A DNA stretch of 64,000 nucleotides from positions 1,550,001-1,614,000 of the forward strand of contig NZ_JQFA01000002.1 in the NCBI RefSeq assembly GCF_000763385.1, written 5' to 3'. The notes below the pieces were generated by a model. That model saw only the letters and a list, made by a program, of their open reading frames with translations, ran no database searches and was not told the origin of the DNA. Below, in pieces: positions 53,971 through 62,977 of this stretch (position 1 is its first letter; each line of letters opens with the position of its first letter). Made by a program: the position numbers and the translations under genes. The DNA comes from Leptolyngbya sp. KIOST-1 (lineage in GTDB: Bacteria; Cyanobacteriota; Cyanobacteriia; Phormidesmidales; Phormidesmidaceae).

Positions 53971-54549
53971 GGCAAACAAGTCCAACTTTCTTTTAGAACG
54001 ACTACAGAATCAGATAAAAACAGACCTCTGAATTAGGCTGCAAGCATTACCCGAAACTAAACCTGAAACATTTGAAACATTTAGATTTGCAGTGGAGCGC
54101 CCAACCAAGAAACTATCACACTATCCGGTGAAAAAGTTATCAATTTAGGTTTGAGCCGCCGAGTCACGTCCGCTGTGAGAATTACACAAAAAAAGGACAA
54201 AAAAAGGACAAAATCTAGCCTGCCAGCCCGGCCAAAATCATGACCATCGGAAGGTTAACCAAATTTTAATCTGGTCTTTACCAGTCCTTGGTTGACTGCC
54301 TTTGGCATACCCCTGTCATCATTTTTACGTTCCCCACCGTGGACAGCGATTCGACGCCGCAGCCGCTGAAAACAATCCGTGGATTGTCTACTTAGATCAA
54401 CGCTTGCATCAACACCTAATCACACTAAGGCCTCAGGATTAAGCGCTGGTTAATAGGTTTAGAACCCGTTTTGCCGCTGCTAAGGTGTGCGTCTAAAAGG
54501 CGTGCTTCTAAAAAGCTGAAGAAATTAATTTTTCAAAAATCCCCAGCAA
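53971..54549. other. Intergenic region between pstS and the sensor kinase gene
   Basis: About 580 bp, AT-richer than the flanking genes. It contains the candidate Pho box described separately and presumably the pstS promoter. No gene is supported; a 61-codon frame at 54471 overlaps the kinase gene. Confidence 0.45.
54241..54270 (-). promoter_or_regulatory. Candidate Pho box (SphR-type) upstream of pstS
   Basis: On the minus strand three octamers spaced by 3 nt: ATTAAAAT, GTTAACCT and GATGGTCA (an 11-bp period). The second fits the cyanobacterial PyTTAAPyPyT consensus well, the first partly, the third poorly. It lies about 270 bp before the pstS start. Confidence 0.45.
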
Positions 54550-55878
54550 TCATTCCAGCAGATGAGTGGCTGCCGATTTTGTCCGCAGAGACCGGGGGCG
54601 GGAGCGCTGGCGCTGGGGGTTCAACCGCGCCCCCGCCAGCGGCAGCACAATGGTAAAGGTAGACCCCTGGTGCTCGGTGCTGGTGACCTGAATCTTGCCA
54701 CCGTGGGCCTGGACAATCTGCTGGGCGATCGCCAGCCCCAGCCCAAAGCCGCCGGTTTCCCGCGATCGCGCCGCATCCACTCGGTAGAAGCGGTCAAACA
54801 CGTGGGGCAAGTCAGCGGCCGGAATGCCAATGCCACTGTCGCGGACCACAATGTTGGCCGTTTCGGCCTGGCTGCTGAGCGCCAGCCACACCTCCCCCCC
54901 CGCCGGGGTGTAGCGGCAGGCATTGCTGAGCAGGTTGGTGATCGCCTGACGCAGCAGGTCCGCTTCACCTTTGACCCAGATCGCGGCGGCGGGCAGGTCC
55001 AGATCCCACCGCAGGGCTTTGGCCTCGGCCTCGGCCTCCAGCTCCAGGGCCAGACTCTGGAGCAGCTCGGTGAGGTTGAACGGCTGCTCGGTGGAGGGCT
55101 GATCGGCCGACACCAGCAGCATCAAACTGTTGATCAGCCGCCCCATGGACTGGGCCAACTCGGCAATGCGCCGCAGCCGCAAGGTCTGGTTTTGGGGGTT
55201 GTCGGCCATCAGCCCCAGCTCCGCCTGGCTGAGAATCGAGGCCACGGGCGACCTCAGCTCATGGCTGGCGTCGGCGCTGAACTGTTCTAGTCGTCGGTAG
55301 GCAGTTTGAATGGGCCGCATCACCTGGCCCGCAAACCACCAGCCCATCAGCCCCATCAGCCCCACCCCGACCGGCAGCCCGACGCACAAAAACAGGCGAA
55401 TTTGAGCCAGCGCGGCCTCGGCGGGGGCCAGCGGCACGGCCAGCTGCAGGTGCCCCAGCACCTGATCCTCCGACTCGATGGGGACGGTCATCTGTCGCAG
55501 GCGCTGACCGTCCAGGGTCTGGGTTTGGTAACCAGGCTGCACCTGGCGATCGCCCCCCAACGGGCCAAAATACATCAGCAAATGGTTGTTGGAGTCGTAC
55601 CAGCGGGCATAGACCAGGTCGGAGGTAATGGTCAGGGTGCTCCCCCCCAACAGGGGGACCGTAGTCACCTCAAACTGCACCGGGTAGTGAGGGTCAGGCA
55701 GGGATTGGCTGCCGCCGCCGCTGACCAGCAGTTCTGCCTCCCGGTACAGACGCCGATCGAGCTTGTACAGCTCGCGCTCCACCTCCAGCACGTACAGCAG
55801 GCCACCAAACACCACAAACACACTGCCCATGGCCAGCATGAGCCACTGGGTCAACTGCTGACGGCTCCGGGTGAACAT
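54550..55878 (-). CDS. Sensor histidine kinase, RppB/NrsS-like
   Basis: Membrane histidine kinase: TM1 at about 12-32, a sensor region of about 140 residues, TM2 near 165-185, then HisKA with the phospho-accepting His in [15 protein letters not shown] near 205, and the ATPase domain with [18 protein letters not shown] and [13 protein letters not shown]. The motif around the His resembles RppB/NrsS, the redox- and nickel-linked sensors of Synechocystis. Encoded 8 bp after the response regulator gene. Confidence 0.85.
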   Translation of the reverse strand: MFTRSRQQLTQWLMLAMGSVFVVFGGLLYVLEVERELYKLDRRLYREAELLVSGGGSQSLPDPHYPVQFEVTTVPLLGGSTLTITSDLVYARWYDSNNHLLMYFGPLGGDRQVQPGYQTQTLDGQRLRQMTVPIESEDQVLGHLQLAVPLAPAEAALAQIRLFLCVGLPVGVGLMGLMGWWFAGQVMRPIQTAYRRLEQFSADASHELRSPVASILSQAELGLMADNPQNQTLRLRRIAELAQSMGRLINSLMLLVSADQPSTEQPFNLTELLQSLALELEAEAEAKALRWDLDLPAAAIWVKGEADLLRQAITNLLSNACRYTPAGGEVWLALSSQAETANIVVRDSGIGIPAADLPHVFDRFYRVDAARSRETGGFGLGLAIAQQIVQAHGGKIQVTSTEHQGSTFTIVLPLAGARLNPQRQRSRPRSLRTKSAATHLLE

Positions 55879-55886
55879 GGGTCAGC

Positions 55887-56570
55887 CTAGCGACAGAGTT
55901 CGGGCACGCTGAGGCGGTAGCCCATGCCGTAGACCGTCTCCAGCCAGCCGTCCACCCCCAGGCTCTCCAGGCGTCGCCGCAGCCGTCGCACCAGTTTAGA
56001 CAGGGCGTTGCTCTCCGGCTCAGCCCCCACCGCCCAAAGGGCCTGCTCAAGCTGGGCATGGGTGAGCACCTGATGGGGGTGGCGCAGCAAGTACTCCAGC
56101 AGCTGAAACTCCCGCTTCGAGAGCTTGACCCGCTGACTACCCCGCTCGATCTCCAGACGGTCTAGATGGAGATGCAGATCGCCCAGGGTCAGCACCTCCC
56201 CCTGCCACTGGGGCGATCGGCGACCCAATGCCCGCACCCGGGCCAGCAGTTCCACCAGGCTCACGGGTTTCACCAGGTAGTCATCGGCCCCGGTATCTAG
56301 GCCCGTCACCCGGTCTTTGAGACTGCCCCGGGCCGTTAGCATCAGCACCGGAGCCTTGCCCCCCCTCTGCCGGTAGCGACGGCAGAGATCGAGTCCGCTC
56401 AGGCCCGGCAGCATCCAGTCCAGGATCAGCAGGTCATAGGTGTTGGTGCCGCAGAGCCAGTCGGCGGTGGTGCCATCGGCGGCCGCATCGACAATGTGGT
56501 TTTGCTGCTCCAGGGCCGTCTGCATCGGCTCCAGCTGGTCGGGGTTGTCTTCGGCCAACAAAATTCTCAT
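55887..56570 (-). CDS. OmpR-family response regulator, RppA/NrsR-like
   Basis: Receiver domain (1-120) with acidic residues E7-D8, phospho-acceptor Asp in LLILDWMLPG (about 51), Thr in LMLTARG and Lys in YLVKPVSL. Winged-helix DNA-binding domain (about 130-225) with SKREFQLLEYLLRHP. The ATG at 56570 follows a GTG in the same frame; either could start translation. Cognate partner of the adjacent kinase. Targets unknown; the pst operon next door is one candidate but it is not PhoB-like by motif. Confidence 0.87.
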   Translation of the reverse strand: MRILLAEDNPDQLEPMQTALEQQNHIVDAAADGTTADWLCGTNTYDLLILDWMLPGLSGLDLCRRYRQRGGKAPVLMLTARGSLKDRVTGLDTGADDYLVKPVSLVELLARVRALGRRSPQWQGEVLTLGDLHLHLDRLEIERGSQRVKLSKREFQLLEYLLRHPHQVLTHAQLEQALWAVGAEPESNALSKLVRRLRRRLESLGVDGWLETVYGMGYRLSVPELCR

Positions 56571-56709
56571 CACCTGGCCAGAAAAAGGGAACTGTTCCCA
56601 GTGTACTAAAGTGGACGGCTAGATGATGGCAAGGCAACCGGCCAGGTTAAGCGGCCCCGTTCAACGCCAAACTAAAATAAAGTACGCTCCCCTCGCTTAG
56701 TCCGCCGCC

Positions 56710-57126
56710 ATGCTCCCTTTCCAATACCTGATCAACCGCTCTGGCATTGGCCTGTGGCTACCCCTGGCGCTGCTGGGCGGTGGCCTGGGTCTGGGGGGCT
56801 GGGCCTGGACTCGGCACTACCTGGGCGTGGCGGGGCGCGCGGTCGAGCCCCTGGTGCTGGTGCCCAACGCGGCCCAGACCGACGGCATTTTGAGCATTCG
56901 GGCGACCCTCAGGGGCGATCGCCCCTTCACTCGGGTAGAGGTGATCGTTGTTGAACCGGTGCCCCGCACCCTCGACTTTTACCTGCCGGAACAGACCCCA
57001 GCAGCCATTGAGGCCGCAATGGCCCAGCGACTGCGGGTGCCCGAAACCACCATTCGCCGTTTGATTCAGTACGAAGCTCGCCCGCCCGAGCCCCGATCCT
57101 CTTTTGACAGAAAGCCTTTTGGTTAG
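56710..57126 (+). CDS. Hypothetical protein with N-terminal membrane helix
   Basis: 138 residues. A TM helix at about 16-34 (LPLALLGGGLGLGGWAW) and a soluble C-terminal region with no recognised family. An ATG with no strong ribosome-binding site. Divergent from the RppA-like gene. Confidence 0.5.
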   Translation: MLPFQYLINRSGIGLWLPLALLGGGLGLGGWAWTRHYLGVAGRAVEPLVLVPNAAQTDGILSIRATLRGDRPFTRVEVIVVEPVPRTLDFYLPEQTPAAIEAAMAQRLRVPETTIRRLIQYEARPPEPRSSFDRKPFG

Positions 57127-57187
57127 CCATCCCACGGCGATCAAAGGACAATCAGACCGACTAGCTATTCTGTTTTTTGAGCCTTTA

Positions 57188-58212
57188 TAGCCCTTCTCAG
57201 CCTGGTGAGGTACAGTAGCAGCAATTAGTAAACCAATTTTCGATATCTTCTAGAGAGACCTGTTCAAACGCTTCTTTAAGTGCTTTTTCTAAGTCAGAAT
57301 AAGTCCTCGCTTCGAGTGAACATAATATGGACTTAACCTTTGACCAGAAATTTTCGGCTAGGGAAAATTCAGGAGAGTAGGGTGGCAAATAAATGAGCCT
57401 CGCACCAACCTGGCCAATCAACTTATCAATCTCTTTTCCTAGATGAATTGAGCAGCTATCCATAATAACGCAAGCTCCCTCCCATAGCTGTGGCACTAAT
57501 CTCTGGAAAATAAAAGCTTCAAATGTCAAACCATCAACGGCTCCCATAATGTTTGCACTAGCTACAACTCCTTTTAAGCCTATCGCTCCAATAATGGAAA
57601 CGTTCTTACCCCGCTTTTGAGGACGTTTTCCATGGGCTCGACTACCTTTGGTAGAGCGAGCATTCAATCGGGTTAAGGCCAGATTGACGCCAGACTCATC
57701 AAGAAAGATAAGGTTTTGAGCCAGAATGCCTTGAAGCATCTGCCAAAATACTACACGTTTGAGCAAGACACGCTCACTTTCCTTTTCGTCGGCATGGAAC
57801 GTCTTTTTTTAATGTCAGATCTAATTTACCCAAGGCTCTATCAACTGTTGAGCGATTGACGTTAACACCTGCTTCGGCAGCTAATAGATCTCGCAGTTCT
57901 TCTAGAGTGGCATCATTCTATTCTTCGACCAAACGATGGAGTATAGCAAGATGCTCACTATTCAGCTTAGGAGTAGTCTGCTGAGTGCTCACCTTAGGTG
58001 ACACTGAAGCTGTTTCTCGATACTGCTTAAGCAGTTTTTGAATCAAACTAGGTGCGACACTAAATCGCTTTGCTAATTTTCTTTGCAAAATAGCTTCGTC
58101 TTCATAGGCCTTGATAATCTTTCGACGGAAGGCTAGCGAATAAGGTCTCATACTGTTATATCAAGCAGATTCAAGAAGCATAGATTGTGCCTCATTAGAG
58201 TGAAAAATGCTG
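57188..58212 (-). mobile_element. IS630-family insertion sequence (decayed)
   Basis: A 1025-bp element flanked by TA (57186-57187 and 58213-58214). Imperfect terminal inverted repeats of about 26 bp match at 18 positions when compared from AGCCCTTCTCAGCC (left) and AGCATTTTTCACTC (right, inverted). It carries a two-part, damaged transposase gene on the minus strand. Confidence 0.8.
57197..58151 (-). pseudogene. IS630-type transposase, interrupted
   Basis: Part one (57918-58151) is the helix-turn-helix domain (SLAFRRKIIKAYEDEAILQR). It ends at an in-frame TAG at 57918-57920; the same frame then continues (NDATLEELRDLLAAEAGVNV) past the stop. Near 57808 a run of seven A shifts the frame by one base, after which the DDE domain follows (FLDESGVNLAL, VIMDSCSIH, LPPYSPEFSLAENFWS). 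The in-frame stop and the extra A make it non-functional unless both are bypassed. Confidence 0.8.
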
Positions 58213-58268
58213 TAAGCATAACGGCTTGATTAGAATCAGGATTTGAGCAACCTTTTCTTAACCAAGAT

Positions 58269-58535
58269 TTATTGTTTAAGCTTCCACAACTTCCCCATAG
58301 CCGTCACTTCAGCGGCCACCATCTTTCCTTCTAGAGACTTCAAGATCGCCCGAGTCGATTCCTGATGCAGCTCTGCCAGGCTGGCGATCGCCCCCACACT
58401 CTGCCCCTCTAACTCACTACAGCAGTTCAGCACTTTCAAGGCCATGCGCTGGGGCTCATCCAGGTGGGGCGCGATGATGTCCTGCTGAGTTCGATGGGTC
58501 CACGGTCTATACAGTTCATAAAGGACCTTGTGCTA
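58269..58535 (-). pseudogene. C-terminal gene fragment of unknown family
   Basis: An open frame (from about 58535 leftward) encodes a helical segment including HLDEPQRMALKVLNCCSEL and GAIASLAELHQESTRAILKS, ending at the stop at 58269. It is higher in GC than its surroundings and uses HIP1 sites, so it looks like the tail of a core gene whose front part is missing. A winged-helix-like C-terminus is possible; no family is assigned. Confidence 0.4.
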
Positions 58536-58794
58536 CGAGGGCAACTACCGTCGCTAACCAAACTTACCTGGATGTTTGTGAAGCCGATCTCCAGAAGTTT
58601 TTGTTTTATCTCATGGCTTGTACCAATACTATTGATCAAGCTGACCGAAAATCTCTCGAACTCAAAAGAATATGACTACTAGCTCCCCCAAACAGATGCT
58701 TATCGTAAATTGGTCATTCTTGGACTTGAACTAGGTCTGCTCAAAAATCATTGGTCACTGATTGCTTTGAGATGGCTCTGCTTTAAAGACCAAT

Positions 58795-59157
58795 ATGAGC
58801 TTTGTAGAGGGGGTTGAAGGCTACTATTTCCGTAGTGAGATCATGGACAACTACACTGAAGATCGCAGACAATTTGAGTATCTGGAGCGATTGCTAATTG
58901 CAGCCTTTTTGACTAAACACGGACCCTGTGCGCTTCAACAAGAACTCATTGATGGTCTAACGATGGAAAGTTGGGTTATTCCTATTGAAGGCCCAGAAGC
59001 TGAGAAATGGTTGAAAAAGCTGGGTAGCTTACCTAAGGCACATAAACGACAATTACAAGAAGACGCTAGAGCATACTCTTTTATTGCCCCTAGTATTGAC
59101 CCAAAAGAAGCGGTAGTCCGTATAAACGGAGATATACCACGGATTGTTTGCAGATGA
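58795..59157 (+). CDS. Hypothetical protein in low-GC region
   Basis: 120 residues, family unknown, low GC. Helical and charged (TEDRRQFEYLERLLIAAFLT). A second start at residue 17 is possible. A preceding frame segment with an in-frame stop (58680-58682) suggests nearby decay, so this may be part of a broken gene. Confidence 0.4.
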   Translation: MSFVEGVEGYYFRSEIMDNYTEDRRQFEYLERLLIAAFLTKHGPCALQQELIDGLTMESWVIPIEGPEAEKWLKKLGSLPKAHKRQLQEDARAYSFIAPSIDPKEAVVRINGDIPRIVCR

Positions 59158-59801
59158 TTCGTTAAATTTAATAGAGCTCCTGATATTTCTAAGGGCCTAT
59201 GGCTCTGCAGCTAGGTCAAGTTTCGTTTTCGTCGTTCTGGGCTGTACCTAAGAATAGAACGGGAAGTATAAAACGGTTCTTGAACTTATGAGGTACACCT
59301 CGGTTGAGGAAAGTCCCTAAGCTTACAGGACAAGGGCTCTGGCCGAGGAAATCTACCAGCGGCTTGAGGCAGTGTAGCTTTTGGTGTTTCTGTCTCTGCT
59401 CATTGCAAGCACAGATGCCCTTAGTAACACTAGGCCGGAGCTTTGGGAAGATATCAAGCGGGAAATGGAGTCTGATGGGCTGAGCACTTAGCTCTGTAGT
59501 ATCTCTGTGGCGCGGCTATCTCAAGATTCAGGTTGGGTGATTGCCTGGCGGCTCTACGGCAGGTAAAGTTTTTGCTGAAAACTAAAGAACTCGTTAGCTG
59601 GGACTGTATTTAGGACTAAAACGGGAACTATCTGTGGAAATGCCCGCCTCGCCAACGAAGTATGGTGGATTTAGATCGGCTAGCGATAAGGATTGAGTGA
59701 ATGCCGCACGGGAAAAAGAACGGAGCCAATGGCCAATCCAGTAACGGAGCCAACCTGTTTTTTTTGACTGCATTTGTTTACAATGACTTTCTTTGGCTAA
59801 C
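59158..59801. other. Gene-poor low-GC stretch with a degraded frame
   Basis: No intact gene. A short frame at about 59327-59491 reads LAEEIYQRLEAV, an in-frame TAG, then LSNTRPELWEDIKREMESDG before stopping, which looks like an eroded coding remnant. A direct repeat ACGGAGCCAA occurs at 59724 and 59744. Confidence 0.4.
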
Positions 59802-60179
59802 TCAAATTTTCAAAATAAATTCGGCGACTGCTTTTGTTAAAAGAGGACAGACCGCATTAGCCAGCTGTTGCTGTTTGTGAACAATCCCTTGTTCCCACTT
59901 ACTCTTGTCAGGATTTCCAGCAAAACGAACCCAATCTGGAAAAGATTGAAGTCTTGCCGCTTCTCTCCAAGAAAGACCACGATTTTGTTCTGGGTGAATG
60001 AGCATACTCTTCCGATAATGTCCAATAGTTATGGAAGGTTCATCCCAAATCAGTCGCCTGTAAATATTACTATGTGTTTTAGAAATATTTGCATAATTTG
60101 TCATTGCGTCTTTAATGTTTTCCCAATTTCCGCCTGATGGAATCAAGCTATATCTTTTAATCACATAATCAGCGTGCTT
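59802..60179 (-). pseudogene. C5-cytosine DNA methyltransferase, C-terminal part
   Basis: Carries the conserved C-terminal motifs: [20 protein letters not shown] (motif IX region), [18 protein letters not shown], and [19 protein letters not shown] (motif X). The N-terminal part is at 62970-63940. An insertion separates them. Both parts are on the minus strand and fuse in frame across the 8-bp target duplication, giving [20 protein letters not shown] at the join. Confidence 0.85.
60172..60179. repeat. Target site duplication, left copy
   Basis: GCGTGCTT immediately before the IS1 left end; the same eight bases are at 62970-62977 immediately after the IS1 right end. Confidence 0.85.
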
Positions 60180-60397
60180 GGCACTGGTCTGCTAGGCGTT
60201 GATAGGTAGAATGACTGTAGTGTAACTACTTCAGCATGATGGATTGTCCTTACTGCCAAAGCCAACAAGTCGTGAAAAACGGGCGAGAGTCGCTTTCGGA
60301 CGGCACTGTGCTTCAGCGCTATCGCTGTAAGGGTTGCAGCAAGTGCTTTAACGACCGAACCGGCACCCCGATGGCTCGCCTGCGCACCCCGAGTTCA
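60180..60397 (+). mobile_element. IS1-type element, left-end fragment
   Basis: 218 bp identical by eye to 60961-61178, beginning with the terminal repeat GGCACTGGTCTG and covering the start of the transposase first frame (zinc-ribbon cysteines CPYC and CKGC). The match stops abruptly after GAGTTCA at 60397. Confidence 0.9.
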
Positions 60398-60706
60398 CCT
60401 CACCCCAATCGGCTAACGCCGCCTGGATCAACGGTTGGTACAAGCGGTGGACGTTCAGACGACTATTGTGTAACCAGCGGCTCAAACGGCGTTGTTTGCT
60501 TTGCGCCTGCACCCCTCGACACGGCACATAGGGTAACCACCGCGTCAGGCTGACCTCTCCTCGTTGGAGCAGGGCCACCACCATCCAGAGGCAGGTCGTC
60601 AAATGGGCTCGATGTGCCCAAGGCACTGATTGACCCAGCCAGGCGTTCAAGGCATTGTAGAGAGGGGAGTTTTTTTCACAGCGTTTACGCTTTTGAGTGG
60701 TATCTA
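60398..60706 (-). pseudogene. IS4-like transposase, N-terminal fragment
   Basis: On the minus strand: NALNAWLGQSVPWAHRAHL, VVALLQRGEVSLTRWLPYVP and RLSRWLHNSRLNVHRLYQPL, then broken at the IS1 fragment. The composition resembles IS4/IS701-type transposases. The upstream junction with helicase sequence is near 60706 and is approximate. Confidence 0.6.
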
Positions 60707-60960
60707 AGCGCTCCACCGCCAGCGACTCGCCCTCCAGGGCCGGGGGCACGACGATCATGTCAAAAAGGGTCGCCCGATCTTTGCCGGGGGCACGCCGCAG
60801 CACCCGGCCCCGCCGCTGCACAAACTGGCGCGGGTTGCCGCTGCTGGCCATGATCACCGCCGTCTGAGTAGCGGGGATATCAACCCCTTCATCCAGGCAG
60901 CGGATGGCGACTAGCCCCTGGAGTTCTCCGGTTTCAAACTGCCGCCGCAGGTCTTCCCGT
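60707..60960 (-). pseudogene. SF2 DNA/RNA helicase fragment
   Basis: Contains helicase motif V (VAIRCLDEGVDIPATQTAV) and motif VI (QFVQRRGRVLRRAPGKDRAT) of a COG1061-like superfamily-2 helicase. The ATPase half is missing, cut by the IS1 copy at 60961; the C-terminus is cut by the IS4-like fragment. High GC, unlike the methyltransferase around it. Confidence 0.75.
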
Positions 60961-61016
60961 GGCACTGGTCTGCTAGGCGTTGATAGGTAGAATGACTGTA
61001 GTGTAACTACTTCAGC

Positions 61017-61394
61017 ATGATGGATTGTCCTTACTGCCAAAGCCAACAAGTCGTGAAAAACGGGCGAGAGTCGCTTTCGGACGGCACTGTGCTTCAGCGC
61101 TATCGCTGTAAGGGTTGCAGCAAGTGCTTTAACGACCGAACCGGCACCCCGATGGCTCGCCTGCGCACCCCGAGTTCAGTGGTTGCGACCGCCCTCAATG
61201 GTCGCAGCGAAGGCCTGGGAGTGAGAGCAACCGGTCGCTTGTTTGGGGCGTCGCACTCTACCATTTTGCGGTGGGAAGAGCGCTTAGCCCGTCAAGCGGA
61301 TGCCTGGTCACCGCCGGCCCCAGGTGGTCGAGAGGTAACGCTGGAAGGCGATGAAGTCTACACTCGCGTGGGCGAGAACCGTCCCCCCCAGTAG
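61017..61394 (+). CDS. IS1-type transposase, first frame (InsA-like)
   Basis: Zinc ribbon (C4, C7, C31, C34), a helix-turn-helix region (RATGRLFGASHSTILRWEE) and the first catalytic Asp in EGDEVYTRVG. The frame ends at a TAG after a run of seven C at 61383-61389, just where the second frame takes over. Confidence 0.8.
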   Translation: MMDCPYCQSQQVVKNGRESLSDGTVLQRYRCKGCSKCFNDRTGTPMARLRTPSSVVATALNGRSEGLGVRATGRLFGASHSTILRWEERLARQADAWSPPAPGGREVTLEGDEVYTRVGENRPPQ

Positions 61395-62016
61395 CGCCCA
61401 AGGGTGGACGATTCATTTTATTGAGCGCCAAAGCCGCTACTGGGTCTCAGCGATGGCCGGGCACAAAGATGAACTGCTGTTTCAACGGGGAACCCAACAG
61501 GCCTGGCAGTGGGCCAAACGCTGCCCGTTCATTCGCTGGTTTACCGATGGAGAACACCGCTATGCTAAAGCACTGTGGGACTTGGCTAGCGTCTATTTGG
61601 CCCTGAGGGAGTGTCCCAGTCGGTATCGCACCCGAAAAGTCTGGCGGCATGGCTTGGAAGTCGCCATGAAAGTGAAAGGGTCTCAAGGTCTCAGGCGGGT
61701 CGTATGGGTGAGACCCGAGCATCCCTACACCGCGGTTAGCCCGCTAGTCGAGGTGCATGCCAACCATAACGAGGCTCACAATGCCGCCCTGAGGCGGCGA
61801 TGCAGCGCTTATCGTCGGCGTCAAAACCTCTATGCTAAGACTCGTGATGGATTGCAACGAACCTTGGATGTTCAGCGGATCCTCCACAACTGGGTCAGGC
61901 CACACTGGGGACTGGGCAAACGGACGACTCCGGCCATGGCGATCGGCTTGTGTAGTCGCTTGCTATCCACCCAGGAACTTCTCTGCCTGAGAGGGTTTCA
62001 ATGTATCTCCTCTTAA
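61390..62016 (+). CDS. IS1-type transposase, second frame (InsB-like)
   Basis: DDE-type catalytic part with the second Asp in RWFTDGEHRY and the Glu region in HANHNEAHNAALRRR, followed by a basic C-terminus. Natural fusion with the first frame needs a +1 shift at the C run. The first catalytic Asp lies in the first frame, so neither frame alone is a complete enzyme. Classical IS1 uses a -1 shift at an A-rich site, so this may instead be a one-base insertion in a single long gene. Confidence 0.75.
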   Translation, partial: SSAQGWTIHFIERQSRYWVSAMAGHKDELLFQRGTQQAWQWAKRCPFIRWFTDGEHRYAKALWDLASVYLALRECPSRYRTRKVWRHGLEVAMKVKGSQGLRRVVWVRPEHPYTAVSPLVEVHANHNEAHNAALRRRCSAYRRRQNLYAKTRDGLQRTLDVQRILHNWVRPHWGLGKRTTPAMAIGLCSRLLSTQELLCLRGFQCISS

Positions 62017-62028
62017 CAGACCAGTGCC

Positions 62029-62204
62029 ATATTCGCGACATCAGCGATATGCCCGCCATGGAGTTGGAGCGGATGGAGGAGTTTTTTGCGGTCTACAAGC
62101 GCCTGCCCCAGGGTAGCGATGTGATCGAGCTGCGCGGCTTTGGCGACGCGAGGGAGGCCCAGGCGATGGTGCGTCAGGCCATTGATAGCTACCGGGCGCA
62201 GTAG
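62029..62204 (+). pseudogene. ppa: Inorganic pyrophosphatase, C-terminal fragment
   Basis: 58 residues resembling the C-terminus of soluble pyrophosphatase: IRDISDMPAMELERMEEFF, then VYKRLPQGSDVIELRGFGDA and REAQAMVRQAIDSY. The front of the gene, including all catalytic aspartates, is missing where IS1 ends. GC-rich. Confidence 0.65.
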
Positions 62205-62280
62205 GGGTTAGTTTCGGGAAGGGTGCGATCGCCTAGCCCTACAAATACTAGGCAATCGCACCAGCTCCACACTTAATTTT

Positions 62281-62885
62281 TTAGTCAACTCCATCCAGAG
62301 AGGCAGCTTCAATAAAGATGCGTTTCACGTCTTGATGGGTGGCGCGAATGCTCTGCTCGATACGGCATACCGCTGTTTCAATCTCATCGGCAGAGAGATG
62401 ATCGCAAAATTCAATATTCATCGCCAGCATGATATCCCGAGGGCCTAGGTGCAGGGTAATCGGTGGCCCCATATCAGAGACAGCCTGGTCAGCCTTGACG
62501 AGGGTTTTGATGCTGTCTCGCACCGCGATAGAAGCGCTTTCCCCCATCAGTAGACTCTTCGTTTCGATGACCAACAGCGTGGCGACTACGATGAGCAATA
62601 GCCCAATCAGGATGGAAGCAACGCCGTCATAGAGAGCATTGTCGAACATCTGGGTGAGCACAATTCCACCAAAGGCAATGGCAAGCCCGACCAGCGCAGC
62701 AGCATCTTCCACAATGACAATAAATGCGCTGGGATCTTTACTCTCGCGAATGGCTTGCCATAAACTAACCTCAGCTTTGCGGGGATAGTTTTTGTTAAAC
62801 TCCCGAATAGATACGGCTAGGGCTAAACTTTCAAACAGGGCAGCGGCGGCCAGCACGACATAGCTGACCAAGGCATAGTTGCCAA
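62281..62885 (-). pseudogene. Cation diffusion facilitator, truncated at the N-terminus
   Basis: Cation efflux protein lacking its first helices. The TM region with IVIVEDAAALVGLAIAFGG (the metal-site helix with Glu-Asp) and the cytoplasmic C-terminal domain (about DIMLAMNIEFCDHLSADEIE) are intact. The 5' end is cut by the IS1 right-end fragment at 62886. The tail faces the ppa fragment 76 bp away, suggesting native neighbouring genes. Confidence 0.8.
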
Positions 62886-62969
62886 GGCTTGTGTAGTCGC
62901 TTGCTATCCACCCAGGAACTTCTCTGCCTGAGAGGGTTTCAATGTATCTCCTCTTAACAGACCAGTGCC
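62886..62969 (+). mobile_element. IS1-type element, right-end fragment
   Basis: 84 bp identical by eye to 61945-62028, ending in CAGACCAGTGCC. Followed immediately by the second target duplication. Confidence 0.9.
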
Positions 62970-62977
62970 GCGTGCTT
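62970..62977. repeat. Target site duplication, right copy
   Basis: GCGTGCTT, identical to 60172-60179; an 8-bp duplication fits the IS1 family. Confidence 0.85.

Larger units (their letters stand above)
60961..62028 (+). mobile_element. IS1-type insertion sequence, full length
   Basis: 1068 bp bounded by inverted ends GGCACTGGTCTG and CAGACCAGTGCC. It carries both transposase frames. The flanking bases (CTTCCCGT on the left, ATATTCGC on the right) are not a duplication, so the two sides were probably joined by recombination or deletion after insertion. Confidence 0.9.

Noticed and set aside
58464..58682. 72-codon plus-strand frame
   Set aside because: It overlaps the minus-strand gene fragment and has no ribosome-binding site or family features.
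59300..59345. GAGGAAAGTC, a string typical of RNase P RNA
   Set aside because: Only the short string matches. The expected following CGGGCTCC and paired helices are absent, and the region is otherwise degraded.
60236..60553. Separate 105-residue zinc-ribbon protein
   Set aside because: The first 54 residues are the IS1 transposase start; the remainder is read-through into unrelated DNA after the break at 60397.
60348..61049. A single 233-codon helicase-like gene
   Set aside because: It is a chance fusion: its start codons lie in the IS1 copy, the middle is a helicase fragment and the end is an IS4-like transposase fragment running into another IS1 piece.
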